Assembly (NCBI GenBank): GCA_002070455.1
Contig: MWDG01000023.1
Location: forward strand, 1-36,090
Source of the DNA: Deltaproteobacteria bacterium ADurb.Bin151
GTDB lineage: Bacteria; Desulfobacterota; Syntrophia; Syntrophales; Smithellaceae
Reading direction: 5' to 3'
Length of the DNA stretch: 36,090 nt
Shown here: positions 15,868 to 25,036 of the stretch, piece after piece
Layout: the number at the start of each line of letters is the position of its first letter
How positions within the stretch are numbered: position 1 is the stretch's first letter
Position numbers and translations under genes: made by a program
Notes under the pieces: model-generated
Told to the model about the DNA's origin: nothing
The model's input: the letters and a program-made list of their open reading frames with translations, nothing else
Databases searched by the model: none

Positions 15868-17175
15868 TTACTTGCTTGAGTGAATGTATTGTGTGATTTT
15901 TTCCGCCAGAGTTTTGACTACATATTCGAACTCATCGACATCCTTGTCCAAAAGAGTCATGCGGAACCCCAGAAGCGGCGTAAAAAAAGACGTCAGCGGC
16001 ACAACGCAAATGCCCGTGGCCGCGAGCAGATAGTAGACAAATCGTTTGTCGTATTCGATCGAACCTTTCGTAAGCTCTTCCACATACTGCTGCACATCCG
16101 GAGGATCAACCGGCAGGGTTTGCCGGTCATTGAGCACCGACTCATTAAAGATGACTGTGGAATAAAACGCTCCGTTGGTTTTATTGGCAATTACAAAGGG
16201 AACATCCTTTAAGATTCCGTAAGCAATCGTCGAAAGCTTTTCGTAATGCTGCGTGCGCGCGCGCAAATAATTCTTATACTCCGGATGCGTCATGATTTTT
16301 GGAATAGCCATCTGCGGAAGTGTGGTCGAACATACTTCCGACATTTTCTGATGTAAAATCGTATTTATGAAGCGGTTGAAAATCGGATCCTTGTCCGCAT
16401 TATACACTTCCATCCACCCGCAGCGCGCACCGGGCCAGGGGGCTTCTTTGGAAATGCCCTTCATGGAAATGGCCGGCACATCGCCGATAATGTCACCGAT
16501 CGGAATCGTTGTTTTGCCGTTATAGACGATATTGATGTACGTCTCATCCGAAATAATAAACAGATCATTTTCCCTGGCGATCCGGACAACATTCTCCAAA
16601 TCCTCGTTCGTATAGACAAAACCTGTAGGATTGTCGGGATTGATAATCAGGATGCCGACAATCGCCCTGTGGCTTCTAACTTTCTGTTCCAGCTCCCGCA
16701 GGTCCGGATGCCAGTTATTGTAGGGATTCATCCTGTAGGTGTTGGGTGGAAAAGACGCATGAAGCACTTCCGCCATGAAATGCGTGGAATACGTCGGCTC
16801 CGGCATAATCATGCGTGCATCCACCTGGATAGAACTGTAGGCCCTGGCAATCGCATCCCCCAGACCATTGAAGAAAATAATGTCTTCAGGCGTTATTTGA
16901 ATTTTCCCCCGTGCATTTACGCGATCGGCCAGAAACACGCGCGTGGCATCCACCCCTTTGGTCGGCGAATAGGCATACGAGATATCTTCCTTGAGCACAT
17001 CGATCAGGACTTCTTTCATCCAGTCGGGAATATTTTCACCCTTTTGAACCGGATCGCCAATGTTTTCCCAGATGACTTTCTTGCCGCCAAGCTCCTGCAT
17101 TTTCTTGGCAATCGGTACAAGATTGCGGATTTCATAAGTCAGCCCGCTGCCGCCGCGGGAAATTTCAAAACGCAT
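15868..17175 (-). CDS. PLP-dependent aminotransferase, class I/II
   Basis: 435 aa, fold-type I. Motifs: AYSPTKGVDATR (68-79), INPDNPTG (178-185), SDETYINIVY (209-218) with the PLP-binding Asp and Tyr, the Schiff-base lysine K243 in GISKEAPWPGARCGW, and Arg251 after it. It belongs to the aspartate/alanine aminotransferase-like group; WPGARCGW in place of the usual pGwRlGw gives a somewhat unusual active-site loop. The amino-acid substrate cannot be decided from sequence. It is monocistronic, ending in a shared bidirectional terminator and diverging from the S1-domain gene across about 265 bases. Confidence 0.88.
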   Translation of the reverse strand: MRFEISRGGSGLTYEIRNLVPIAKKMQELGGKKVIWENIGDPVQKGENIPDWMKEVLIDVLKEDISYAYSPTKGVDATRVFLADRVNARGKIQITPEDIIFFNGLGDAIARAYSSIQVDARMIMPEPTYSTHFMAEVLHASFPPNTYRMNPYNNWHPDLRELEQKVRSHRAIVGILIINPDNPTGFVYTNEDLENVVRIARENDLFIISDETYINIVYNGKTTIPIGDIIGDVPAISMKGISKEAPWPGARCGWMEVYNADKDPIFNRFINTILHQKMSEVCSTTLPQMAIPKIMTHPEYKNYLRARTQHYEKLSTIAYGILKDVPFVIANKTNGAFYSTVIFNESVLNDRQTLPVDPPDVQQYVEELTKGSIEYDKRFVYYLLAATGICVVPLTSFFTPLLGFRMTLLDKDVDEFEYVVKTLAEKITQYIHSSK

Positions 17176-17226
17176 AAGTTATCTAACTCCTTGAATATTT
17201 GGATAGTGATCCATAATACATATTTT

Positions 17227-17238
17227 TGGATTAATCCA
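17227..17238. promoter_or_regulatory. Perfect 12-bp palindrome in a divergent intergenic region
   Basis: TGGATTAATCCA lies about 50 bases upstream of the aminotransferase start and 200 bases upstream of the S1 gene. The position suits an operator for one or both promoters. No matching regulator is known to me. Confidence 0.3.
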
Positions 17239-17342
17239 GAGTTTTTTAAAAAATGATCGTCTGTCCCACCATCATTTTATGAAGGACAAAAAACCCTTTT
17301 CATGATATTAACATCAAAGAGACTGGAAAAGCACCCATTTAT

Positions 17343-17358
17343 AAGGCAGGAATGCCTT
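17343..17358 (+). promoter_or_regulatory. Small GNRA-type hairpin in the S1-gene leader
   Basis: AAGGCA-GGAA-TGCCTT, a 6-bp stem capped by a GGAA (GNRA) tetraloop, about 80 bases before the S1 start. RpsA-type genes are often autoregulated through their leader, which makes this worth recording; function is not shown. Confidence 0.3.
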
Positions 17359-17440
17359 GAATTGAAGCACTCATCACTGATTCCTCCGGCCTGCAAGAAA
17401 GAAGTCTCATCAATAAAAACATAATAAAGGGACACAGACC

Positions 17441-18622
17441 ATGGATGATACAAAAACTTTTGCTGAGATGTTTGAAGAATCCTACGCAACCCCTAAACGT
17501 TATTCCGTGGGGGAAAAAGTCGAGGCAATGATTGTCAAAATCTCCCCGGAGTGGATTTTCATTGATCTGGGCGCAAAAAGCGAGGGCTATATCGATAAAA
17601 AAGAATTTCTGGATGAGGAAGGCACCCTGACCGTCCGGGAAGGGGATACGGTCACCGCCTACTTCCTCTCCTCGCGCCACAGCGAAAGACTCTTTACCAC
17701 GAAGCTGACATCGAGAAAAAGTGTAGACGATTTTCTGCTCAATGCATATCAAAACGCGATTCCTGTGGAAGCCATTGTTGAAAAGGAAATAAAAGGCGGT
17801 TTTTCCGTGAAGATCGGCGGGAGCACAAGCGGCTTTTGTCCCTACTCTCAAATGGACCGGCGAAGAATCGAAAACGCCACGGATTATGTCGGCAAAAAAT
17901 TCGATTTTATTGTCATTGAATATGAGGAAAAAGGCCGCAAGATTATTCTGTCGCGCCGCCCGCTGCTGGAAAAAATCGACCAGGAAAGAATCGCCAAACT
18001 GAAGCTGTCTTTGCAAAAAGGAATGACCGTACACGGCATCGTGACCTCGGTGCGCGATTTCGGTGCCTTTGTTGATATCGGCGGCATACAGGCACTGCTG
18101 CCCGTTTCGGAAATGACGTGGGGCCGAGTGGAAAACACCCAATCTCTCTATAAACCGGGTGATTCTGTTGAAGCGGTCATCATCGGCTTGGATTGGGAGA
18201 AAGACCGGATCACGTTATCCTTCAAAGACACCCTGCCCGATCCGTGGGATGAGGTGGTTCGCAATTACATCGAGGGCAGCGTTTACAGGGGAAAAGTCTC
18301 CCGCCTGACGGACTTTGGCGCGTTCATCACGCTGGAGGCCGGTGTTGACGGACTGCTGCATATCTCCAGACTGGGCAAAGGGAAAAAAATCAAGCACGCC
18401 CAGGATGTTTTGTCCCGGGACCGGGAAATTGATGTGAAGATCGAAAAGATTGACCGGGACAACAAGAAAATATCGCTCGATCTGGCTTCAAACGGCGACG
18501 AAAAAAAATCCGCGGAAGAAGAAGGGGACGACTATCATAAATTCATGCCCAAAGCCACCAAAACCATGGGTACATTCGGGGATCTGCTGAAAAAACCGGC
18601 AAAGAAAAAATCAAAGAAATGA
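17441..18622 (+). CDS. Four-S1-domain RNA-binding protein (RpsA-like)
   Basis: 393 aa with four S1/OB-fold repeats at about 21-92, 104-172, 191-262 and 276-349, then a Lys/Glu-rich tail ending KKPAKKKSKK. The third and fourth repeats are the best conserved (VRDFGAFVDIGG and LTDFGAFITLEA, each followed by a core turn like GLLHIS). It resembles short ribosomal-protein-S1 homologues and B. subtilis YpfD, not the six-domain E. coli S1, and is expected to bind mRNA or ribosomes. Repeat 1 is more diverged (WIFIDLGAKSEGYI). AAAGGGA is 10 bases before the ATG. Confidence 0.88.
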   Translation: MDDTKTFAEMFEESYATPKRYSVGEKVEAMIVKISPEWIFIDLGAKSEGYIDKKEFLDEEGTLTVREGDTVTAYFLSSRHSERLFTTKLTSRKSVDDFLLNAYQNAIPVEAIVEKEIKGGFSVKIGGSTSGFCPYSQMDRRRIENATDYVGKKFDFIVIEYEEKGRKIILSRRPLLEKIDQERIAKLKLSLQKGMTVHGIVTSVRDFGAFVDIGGIQALLPVSEMTWGRVENTQSLYKPGDSVEAVIIGLDWEKDRITLSFKDTLPDPWDEVVRNYIEGSVYRGKVSRLTDFGAFITLEAGVDGLLHISRLGKGKKIKHAQDVLSRDREIDVKIEKIDRDNKKISLDLASNGDEKKSAEEEGDDYHKFMPKATKTMGTFGDLLKKPAKKKSKK

Positions 18623-18804
18623 AACACCCGTCAGAATCGGAAAGCTTATTCACTGTCGGTTGCGGGAAATTATGATTGCCAAAAGCAACACCCTGTCAGC
18701 GCAAAAAGGACACCGTACCATGATAATGCCGGTAAAATGTCAAAATCCTTTGTATTAATCTGAAGTTTTTCCCGGATTCAGGAAAGAGATGGTCATAAAC
18801 TGTT

Positions 18805-19437
18805 ATGGGTTTAATCCGTTTATTGTTGAGTGATCCGGCAGCATTCATTTTGCTTGCCGTACTTCTTTTGTATTCCGTTATCTTTCATGAAGTGGCTCAC
18901 GGCTGGGTGGCTTATAAAATGGGTGACGAAACGGCCAAATGGCTGGGCAGGCTGACGCTCAATCCGGTCAAACACATAGACCCGATCGGTTCACTGATGC
19001 TTTTGGTTGTCGGTTTCGGGTGGGCCAAACCCGTCCCGGTCAACCTGGAAAACATCCCCGCGCCGCAAAGGCGCAAGGGGTTGATCCTGGTATCAGCGGC
19101 CGGTGCCACGGCCAACATCATCATTGCCTTTTGCGCACTGCTGGTGTGGCGGCTAATGTCGCCAGCTCCGGGCAGCATGATGTATAATGTGCTATATTTG
19201 CTTGCCAACATCAACATTCTGCTGGCGGCTTTCAATCTGATCCCGATTCCGCCGCTGGACGGATCGAAGATTCTGATGGGATTCACGCCGGAGTCGTTCA
19301 ACCGCGTGCTGTATCAAATCGAACCTTTTGGTTTTTTTATCGTGCTGGGTCTTTTACTTACAGGAGCGCTGACCCCCGTCATCAACATGTTCCAGTCCGC
19401 GATCATATCTTTCATTTCATTGTTTTTACCTTCATAG
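18805..19437 (+). CDS. Site-2-protease-type M50 metallopeptidase (membrane)
   Basis: 210 aa with about five or six transmembrane segments. The zinc site is HEVAH (H28, E29, H32) in the first core helix, and the distal ligand is D152 in NLIPIPPLDGSK. Both are intact, so the protein should be active in intramembrane proteolysis. It belongs to the small soluble-domain-free M50B group (YwhC-like), which lacks PDZ or CBS domains. The substrate is unknown and no anti-sigma factor is next to it. An in-frame stop lies three codons upstream of ATG 18805, fixing the start close to there despite a weak ribosome site. Confidence 0.92.
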   Translation: MGLIRLLLSDPAAFILLAVLLLYSVIFHEVAHGWVAYKMGDETAKWLGRLTLNPVKHIDPIGSLMLLVVGFGWAKPVPVNLENIPAPQRRKGLILVSAAGATANIIIAFCALLVWRLMSPAPGSMMYNVLYLLANINILLAAFNLIPIPPLDGSKILMGFTPESFNRVLYQIEPFGFFIVLGLLLTGALTPVINMFQSAIISFISLFLPS

Positions 19438-19459
19438 ATAAAGGAAAGGAGAATTTGCC

Positions 19460-20038
19460 ATGACGACATTTTCCGAGCTTTTGCAGAAAAGAAGGGCCAT
19501 CCGGGATTTCGAGGACAAAGAGGTTCCCCTGAAAGTTGTTGAAGAAATTCTTCAGGAATCCACGCTGGCACCGTCCGCCAGCAACAATCAGCCATGCCGG
19601 TTTGCCGTGGTTCAATGCCGAAAGGCCATCTCAAACCTGTCCAACGAGAGCAAGGCCAATCTTCTTCGTGATCACAAAGATGGAAAAATCAGCCTCAAAA
19701 CTGAGTATGTTTCTTTGCTTCAAGATGAGAATTTCAATGTGTTTTACAATGCCCCGTGCCTGATTTATATCGCCGGGGCAAAATCGGTTGGCTCTCTGGA
19801 CGTGGATGTGGCGCTTGCGGCAGGCTACATTATGTTTTCGGCGGCAGCACGCGGAATGGGCACCTGCTGGGTGGCACTCGGGGCAAATATTCGCGATCCC
19901 CGGTTAAGGGCAGAACTGGGTCTTGACGACAATTACCGGATTGTGGCGCCGATTATTCTGGGTTACCCCCGGACCATTCCCGCACCGCCTGAACGGCACG
20001 CACCGGAAATTCTCCGCGTGATCACGGAAGCACGTTGA
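19460..20038 (+). CDS. Nitroreductase-family FMN oxidoreductase
   Basis: 192 aa, single nitroreductase domain. The N-terminus has the FMN phosphate-binding pattern (KRRAIRDFEDKEV, residues 10-22) and APSASNNQPCRF. The later AAGYIMFSAAARGMGTCWVA segment is the flavin-dimer helix, and IILGYP closes the domain. Members reduce nitro compounds, quinones or flavins with NAD(P)H; the physiological substrate is not predictable. It follows the M50 peptidase by 22 bases on the same strand with a good AAAGGAG site, so the two may be co-transcribed, and it converges with pgi. Confidence 0.9.
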   Translation: MTTFSELLQKRRAIRDFEDKEVPLKVVEEILQESTLAPSASNNQPCRFAVVQCRKAISNLSNESKANLLRDHKDGKISLKTEYVSLLQDENFNVFYNAPCLIYIAGAKSVGSLDVDVALAAGYIMFSAAARGMGTCWVALGANIRDPRLRAELGLDDNYRIVAPIILGYPRTIPAPPERHAPEILRVITEAR

Positions 20039-20048
20039 TGAGCATTTG

Positions 20049-21743
20049 CTAAAGATTTTCAGCCAGATTTTTCAATCCGGCAACCGGATCTTTTTTCCAG
20101 TGGATACGGATAATCTTTCGGCCCTTGTCCATCAGCGCAAGCCTGTCCGCTTCGCCCTGCGCGGCTTTAAGCTGGCCAAACGTCAGTGATGAGCCCCGCT
20201 GGCAAAGAGCATCCGGAATCTCAACATCAAGGGCATTCTCACCGGTCAGTTGAATAAACATGCCGCGGCCGGCATCGCCCTTGTGCAATTGGCCGGTTGA
20301 ATGCAGGTAGCGCGGTCCGTAGCCGACCGTAACAGCCATCCTGGATCTGCGCAAAATTGCCGCCCGCAAAGCGTCCAGCGCCTCATTGATTTCCGTTGAC
20401 GGGCTTAAATAAACCTGCAGCCCTGCATAAGCATTTTGCGGTGATGACGAAAGAAAATTTTTCAGGGCTACAAAGATGTTTGATCCGGAAATCTCTCCAT
20501 AAATTTCACAATCCCCTTCGGCAAGCGACGGCTTAGTCTCCGGCCACGTCTGGTTGATTTTAAACTGCGCAATCATTTGTTTCGTGTACTTTTTGGTCGC
20601 CTCCACATCCGGCTGATCAAACGGGTTAATACCCATAATGTGAGAGGCGACAGCTGTTGCCATTTCCCACAGAAACATCTGGCCGCCCAGATCATAAAAA
20701 CCGTTGATCCGAACTTTTAACACGGGATGTCCGGCACTCGCCAGCCGGGTGATCCAGGAACTCCAGTCATCTTCGTTATGATTAAAAATAACAAAGACAC
20801 GGTCTTCCCCGTAGGAACTGACATCCATCTGCGGTTCATTCAAAACCGGAAGAATTCCTTTCCCTTCTTTACCGGTACTTTCTGCGATCAGCTGCTCCAA
20901 CCAGTCACCAAAGGATCCCCAGGAAGGGGGAAGAATCAGGGTAAGCTTGTCGCGGCCATACTGCGCCAATGTTCCCAGAGCCGCGCCTAAAAAGCAGCCG
21001 GTTGAATCGCCTTTGCCGGAAAAGAAATCCGCTTTTTCCTGATTTGCCACTACCAGGGCATTTTGCAAAATTTTATCGATCTCAACACCGATCAGTGCAG
21101 CCGGGATCATGCCCACCAGGGAAAGGGCCGAATAACGGCCGCCGATATTGGGATTGTTGGAAAAAACGTACGGAAGCTGCAGCCGCCAGGCCTGCTCGAG
21201 CATCGGACTGCCCTCATCGGTAATAAACATGAAATGTTCGTTGGCAGACACTCCCGTTTTTTCTGCAGTTAAGTTATAAAAATAATGAAAAAGAGAGACT
21301 ATTTCCAGGGTTGATCCCGATTTTGAAGAAACAATAAACAGCGTTTTTGCCAGGTTAAGTTTTTCAGCCACATCATGGATGATTTGCGGATCGGTTGTAT
21401 CCAGAATCTGCAACCTGGGAAAACCGGGGGCGCTTCCGAATATATTATTGAATACCTCCGCCGAGAGGCTCGATCCGCCCATGCCCAGCAGGACAACATC
21501 TTCAATGCTGCCATTGGTGAATGGTTCAAGAGAAGCACGAATGCTTTTTACATTTGCAGACGTTTCCAGCGGGGCATGCAGCCAGGCCAGCCGGTTGGAA
21601 ATCTCCTGCGGCGATGGCTTCCACACATGGAAATCATTTGCCCAGATTCGCGCGGCAATATTGCTGCGCCGCATTTTATCCACTGCGTTGGTTACAGCAC
21701 TTTGATAGGAACCGAGTAAAAAAGAAACGCCCGCCGTCTCCAT
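20049..21743 (-). CDS. pgi: Glucose-6-phosphate isomerase of the transaldolase-fusion type
   Basis: 564 aa, two SIS subdomains. Visible: GMGGSSLSAEVF (87-98), SSKSGSTLE (139-147), GGRYSALSLVG (201-211), STGKEGKGILPV, NHNEDDW and GINPFDQPDVEATKK. The last 100 residues (GPRYLHSTGQLHKGDAGRGM, then LTFGQLKAAQGEADRLALM) match the C-terminal part of bifunctional transaldolase/Pgi proteins, but no transaldolase domain is attached. It interconverts glucose-6-P and fructose-6-P in the cytoplasm. It begins 14 bases after tkt with GGAG before the ATG, so it is co-transcribed with transketolase and sugar-phosphate interconversion is grouped here. Confidence 0.92.
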   Translation of the reverse strand: METAGVSFLLGSYQSAVTNAVDKMRRSNIAARIWANDFHVWKPSPQEISNRLAWLHAPLETSANVKSIRASLEPFTNGSIEDVVLLGMGGSSLSAEVFNNIFGSAPGFPRLQILDTTDPQIIHDVAEKLNLAKTLFIVSSKSGSTLEIVSLFHYFYNLTAEKTGVSANEHFMFITDEGSPMLEQAWRLQLPYVFSNNPNIGGRYSALSLVGMIPAALIGVEIDKILQNALVVANQEKADFFSGKGDSTGCFLGAALGTLAQYGRDKLTLILPPSWGSFGDWLEQLIAESTGKEGKGILPVLNEPQMDVSSYGEDRVFVIFNHNEDDWSSWITRLASAGHPVLKVRINGFYDLGGQMFLWEMATAVASHIMGINPFDQPDVEATKKYTKQMIAQFKINQTWPETKPSLAEGDCEIYGEISGSNIFVALKNFLSSSPQNAYAGLQVYLSPSTEINEALDALRAAILRRSRMAVTVGYGPRYLHSTGQLHKGDAGRGMFIQLTGENALDVEIPDALCQRGSSLTFGQLKAAQGEADRLALMDKGRKIIRIHWKKDPVAGLKNLAENL

Positions 21744-21757
21744 GAAGTTCTCCTTCT

Positions 21758-23815
21758 TTAACGAACAGGCAGCATTTCTCTTGCTGCCTCAACGACATTT
21801 GCGGACGTAAAACCGAACTTTTCATAAAGCACCGGTCCCGGAGCGGACACTCCAAAAGTATCCATTCCGATAATTTTGCCTGTAAGTCCTGTATAATGCT
21901 CCCAGCCCAGCCGGATGCCGGCTTCCACGGCAATTCTGGCCGTCACATTCGGGGGTAAGACATCAGCGCGGTATGCGGCGGGCTGACGGTCGAATATTTC
22001 CCAGCTGGGAAGCGATACCACTCTTACCCTGAAGCCTTCTTCGGCAAGGGTACGGGCTGCGGAAAGTGTTATGGTAACTTCCGAACCTGTGGCCATCAGG
22101 ATCAGTTCCGGATTCGTCGACGACTCCCATAAAATGTATCCGCCCCGGCGCACACCGGAGGCCGGAACACAAACAGAACGGTCCAGGACCGGCAGGTTCT
22201 GCCGGCTGAAAATCAGCGTGGTCGGGCCTTCTGTATTGGTAAGCGCAAGGTGCCAGGCTTCGAGGGTCTCATTGGCATCCGCCGGACGTAAAACAGTCAT
22301 ATTCGGAATTTGACGCAGATTCATGATTTGTTCAACGGGTTGATGTGTCGGGCCATCCTCACCCACGCCGATGCTGTCGTGTGTGAAAACAAAAATGACG
22401 CGCAAACCCATCAGGGCCGCCAGGCGCATGGGCGGACGCATATAGTCGGCAAAGGTCATGAAAGTTGCCGTGTAGGGAATGATACCACCATGCAACGCCA
22501 TTCCGACTGCAATGGCCCCCATCGCGTGTTCACGCACGCCAAAATGGATGTTTCGGCCGGAATAGTCCCATGCCCCCCCCACCATTCCGTGGAGACCTTC
22601 TCGGGGTTGAGCCGGGTGCTGAAAATCACCCAGACCCTTGAGCCAGGTGAACGTGGAAGGATTCAGATCAGCCGATCCGCCGGCCAGTTCAGGAACTTTT
22701 GCCGCAATGGACTGCATAACCATCTCCGAAGCCTTCCGGGTGGCGACATCTTTGGAACCTGCCGGAAATTCAGCAAGCGAAACGTCCCAGTTCAGCGGCA
22801 GCTCGCCGGACAATGTTCTTTCGAATTCACCAATACGAGCCGCGTCCTTTTGCCGGCCGGCCGCAACAGATTCAAGCCAGGCTTTTTCGCTCTTTTTGCC
22901 GCGGGAAACCGCCCTGCGGAAATACCTGCTGACTTCCTCAGATACGTGAAAGGACGCATCAACCGGCCAGGTACACGATTCCTTCGCTCCCTTGAGCTCT
23001 TCAGCCCCCAGCGGAGAACCGTGGGCATCACAGCGGCCCTGTTTGCCGGGTGCGCCATAACCAATGGTGGTCTGCACACAGATTAATGAAGGTTTGCCGG
23101 TTTCTTTTTTGGCCTTTTTAATGGCCCGGTCGATGGCGGCAACATCATTGCCGTCCTGAACTTTCTGCACCTGCCAGCCGTAAGACTTGAACCGCATGTC
23201 GATATTTTCGGTAAAACACAATCCCGTCGAACCGGCCAAAGACACTTTGTTGTCATCATAAAGGACGATGAGTTTCCCCAAACGCAGATGGCCGGCTAGC
23301 GCGCAGGCTTCCGCTGCCACACCTTCCATCATGTCACCGTCACCGGCCATGACATAGGTGTAATGATCAATAAGGGCCTGTCCTTCACGGTTGAACCTCG
23401 CCGCGAGGTGCGCCTCGGCAATGGCCATCCCCACGGCATTGGCCAAACCCTGCCCCAGGGGGCCGGTCGTCACTTCCACACCAGCCGTATGCCGGTATTC
23501 AGGATGCCCGGGGGTACGACTGCCCCACTGGCGGAAATTTCTGATATCGTCCAGCGAAAGATCGTACCCCGTCAGATGCAGAAGGGCGTATAAAAGCATG
23601 GATGCATGGCCTGAGGACAGGACAAACCGGTCACGATCCGGCCACACGGGATTTTTAGGATTATGTTTAAGATGTTTCGTCCATAAAGTAAAAGCCGCGG
23701 CTGCCGCCCCCATGGGCATTCCCGGATGTCCGGACTTTGCTTTTTCAATGGCGTCCGCTGCTAAAAACCTTATTGTATCAACACATCTTTTTTCCAATTC
23801 CATTTTGTCGGACAT
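21758..23815 (-). CDS. tkt: Transketolase
   Basis: 685 aa, full-length TPP enzyme of the pentose phosphate pathway. Features: SGHPGMPMG (H30), LSSGHASM (H70), TGPLGQG (117-123), the TPP/Mg motif GDGDMMEG...DDNK (158-190), [10 protein letters not shown] with the catalytic Glu, and [15 protein letters not shown] in the pyrimidine domain. It transfers two-carbon units between ketose and aldose phosphates; in an anaerobe without an obvious oxidative branch it would supply pentoses and erythrose-4-P. AAGGAG is 6 bases before the ATG. It lies between cutA and pgi in a same-strand run. Confidence 0.96.
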   Translation of the reverse strand: MSDKMELEKRCVDTIRFLAADAIEKAKSGHPGMPMGAAAAAFTLWTKHLKHNPKNPVWPDRDRFVLSSGHASMLLYALLHLTGYDLSLDDIRNFRQWGSRTPGHPEYRHTAGVEVTTGPLGQGLANAVGMAIAEAHLAARFNREGQALIDHYTYVMAGDGDMMEGVAAEACALAGHLRLGKLIVLYDDNKVSLAGSTGLCFTENIDMRFKSYGWQVQKVQDGNDVAAIDRAIKKAKKETGKPSLICVQTTIGYGAPGKQGRCDAHGSPLGAEELKGAKESCTWPVDASFHVSEEVSRYFRRAVSRGKKSEKAWLESVAAGRQKDAARIGEFERTLSGELPLNWDVSLAEFPAGSKDVATRKASEMVMQSIAAKVPELAGGSADLNPSTFTWLKGLGDFQHPAQPREGLHGMVGGAWDYSGRNIHFGVREHAMGAIAVGMALHGGIIPYTATFMTFADYMRPPMRLAALMGLRVIFVFTHDSIGVGEDGPTHQPVEQIMNLRQIPNMTVLRPADANETLEAWHLALTNTEGPTTLIFSRQNLPVLDRSVCVPASGVRRGGYILWESSTNPELILMATGSEVTITLSAARTLAEEGFRVRVVSLPSWEIFDRQPAAYRADVLPPNVTARIAVEAGIRLGWEHYTGLTGKIIGMDTFGVSAPGPVLYEKFGFTSANVVEAAREMLPVR

Positions 23816-23893
23816 AATGTCTCCTTAATAAATTTTAACGTTTTTCATTAAAACAAACTCTCAATTATTGCACGAAAAAAATATTCCATTATC

Positions 23894-24208
23894 TCAGGGC
23901 AATTCATCATTGAGCCACGTCAGGTATTCTGCGCTGCCCCTGATAATCGGCACAGCAATGATTTCGGGAGTTTCGTAGGAATGCAGTTTTTTAATAGCGG
24001 CTTCGACCTGTGCAAATAAATCTTCACGGGTTTTCACCAGGCAGAGAAATTCCCGCGCCATCTCAATTTCACCCTTCCATCGGTAAATGCTTTCCATCGG
24101 GCCGCATATCTGAACACAGGCAGCCAGCTTTTCTTCAACCAGATGCCGCGCGATGGCCATCGCCTGCTCCTTCGTTTCTGTTGTTGTTATCACCTGAATA
24201 AACGGCAT
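23894..24208 (-). CDS. cutA: Divalent-ion tolerance protein CutA1
   Basis: 104 aa, a whole CutA1 trimer-forming domain: ITTTETKEQAMAIARHLVEE, KLAACVQI, SIYRWKGEIE, and the C-terminal HSYETPEIIAVPI. Despite the copper-tolerance name, the molecular function of CutA1 is unsettled; it is a stable GlnB-like ferredoxin-fold trimer. It sits between the SpoU methyltransferase and tkt on the same strand. The 38-base gap upstream is an almost pure purine tract on the coding strand with repeated AAGGAGCAAGGAGCAAGG. Confidence 0.93.
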   Translation of the reverse strand: MPFIQVITTTETKEQAMAIARHLVEEKLAACVQICGPMESIYRWKGEIEMAREFLCLVKTREDLFAQVEAAIKKLHSYETPEIIAVPIIRGSAEYLTWLNDELP

Positions 24209-24246
24209 CCTTCCACCTTCCTCCTTAATCCTTGCTCCTTGCTCCT

Positions 24247-25029
24247 TTATCCTTTTTTTACCATCTCATACATCATGATCGCCGCCGCCTGGGGAAGGCT
24301 GAGTGAATCGGCTTCACTGTCTCCGGGAATTCGCCAGCGTTCATTTGCCAGCGCAAGCAAATCCTCCGGCAACCCGCGGCTTTCACTGCCCAGAAGAAGG
24401 GCCGCCTTCTTGACGGTTGGATGCGGCGAAACACCGTTCCTTACATCACTGCCAATCAATGTATAATTCCTTTTAATTTCGGGAAGCGCCGATTGTAAAT
24501 CAACATCCGTTAAAATGTTCAAATGAAAAATGCTGCCCATGGATGCGCGGATCACCTTGGGATGAGTGACATCCACCGAGTTTGCACTCAGCATTATTTT
24601 CTTGAACCCAAACCATCGTGCACTGCGCATCAACGCACCCAAATTGCGGGGATTGGAAATTTCATGACCGATCAACACATGCTCACCTGCAGACTGCAAC
24701 CATGATGACCACGACGGCATTTTTCTGTTTCTTACGATAGCGATAATTCCCTCCGGCTCTTTGTCCTGGCTCAATTTTTTCCATTCCTGAATTTTGAGCC
24801 GATAAACAGGGAATTTTCCCTTTATCTGTTCAAAAAGTCTTTCCCAGTGTAATATCTTTTCAGGCAATAACAGGACCGCTTCTACCTGCCAATCGCTTTT
24901 CAGCAGTTCTTCAACAACTTTGGCTCCCTCGGCAATAAACAAACCGTAGTCCCTGCGGTATTTGACTTCGGCAAGTTTCGACCATTTCCTGAGCTGATTT
25001 TGCGATACACATGGAAGGTCACTTTGCAT
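24247..25029 (-). CDS. SpoU/TrmH-family RNA 2'-O-ribose methyltransferase
   Basis: 260 aa: an N-terminal substrate-binding domain (about 1-105, FIAEGAKVVEELL) and a C-terminal SPOUT knot. Motif 1 is ISNPRNLGALMRSA (124-137), motif 2 is LLLGSESRGLPE (211-222), motif 3 is IPGDSEADSLSLPQAAAIMM (234-253). Motif 3 differs from the usual SLNVS core, and motif 1 has NPRN where NPGN is common; both changes keep the SAM-pocket shape. It probably methylates rRNA (RlmB/TsnR-like); the target nucleotide is unknown. It starts 7 bases after the terC stop, so it is likely co-transcribed with terC. Confidence 0.88.
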   Translation of the reverse strand: MQSDLPCVSQNQLRKWSKLAEVKYRRDYGLFIAEGAKVVEELLKSDWQVEAVLLLPEKILHWERLFEQIKGKFPVYRLKIQEWKKLSQDKEPEGIIAIVRNRKMPSWSSWLQSAGEHVLIGHEISNPRNLGALMRSARWFGFKKIMLSANSVDVTHPKVIRASMGSIFHLNILTDVDLQSALPEIKRNYTLIGSDVRNGVSPHPTVKKAALLLGSESRGLPEDLLALANERWRIPGDSEADSLSLPQAAAIMMYEMVKKG

Positions 25030-25036
25030 TCTGATG

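Noticed and set aside
17339..18142. Minus-strand frame of 267 codons
   Set aside because: It lies antisense to the S1-domain gene, whose four S1 motifs are unmistakable. It has no signal, domain or ribosome site.
22310..23086. Plus-strand frame of 258 codons
   Set aside because: Antisense to tkt; composition is that expected from the opposite strand of a GC-rich gene.
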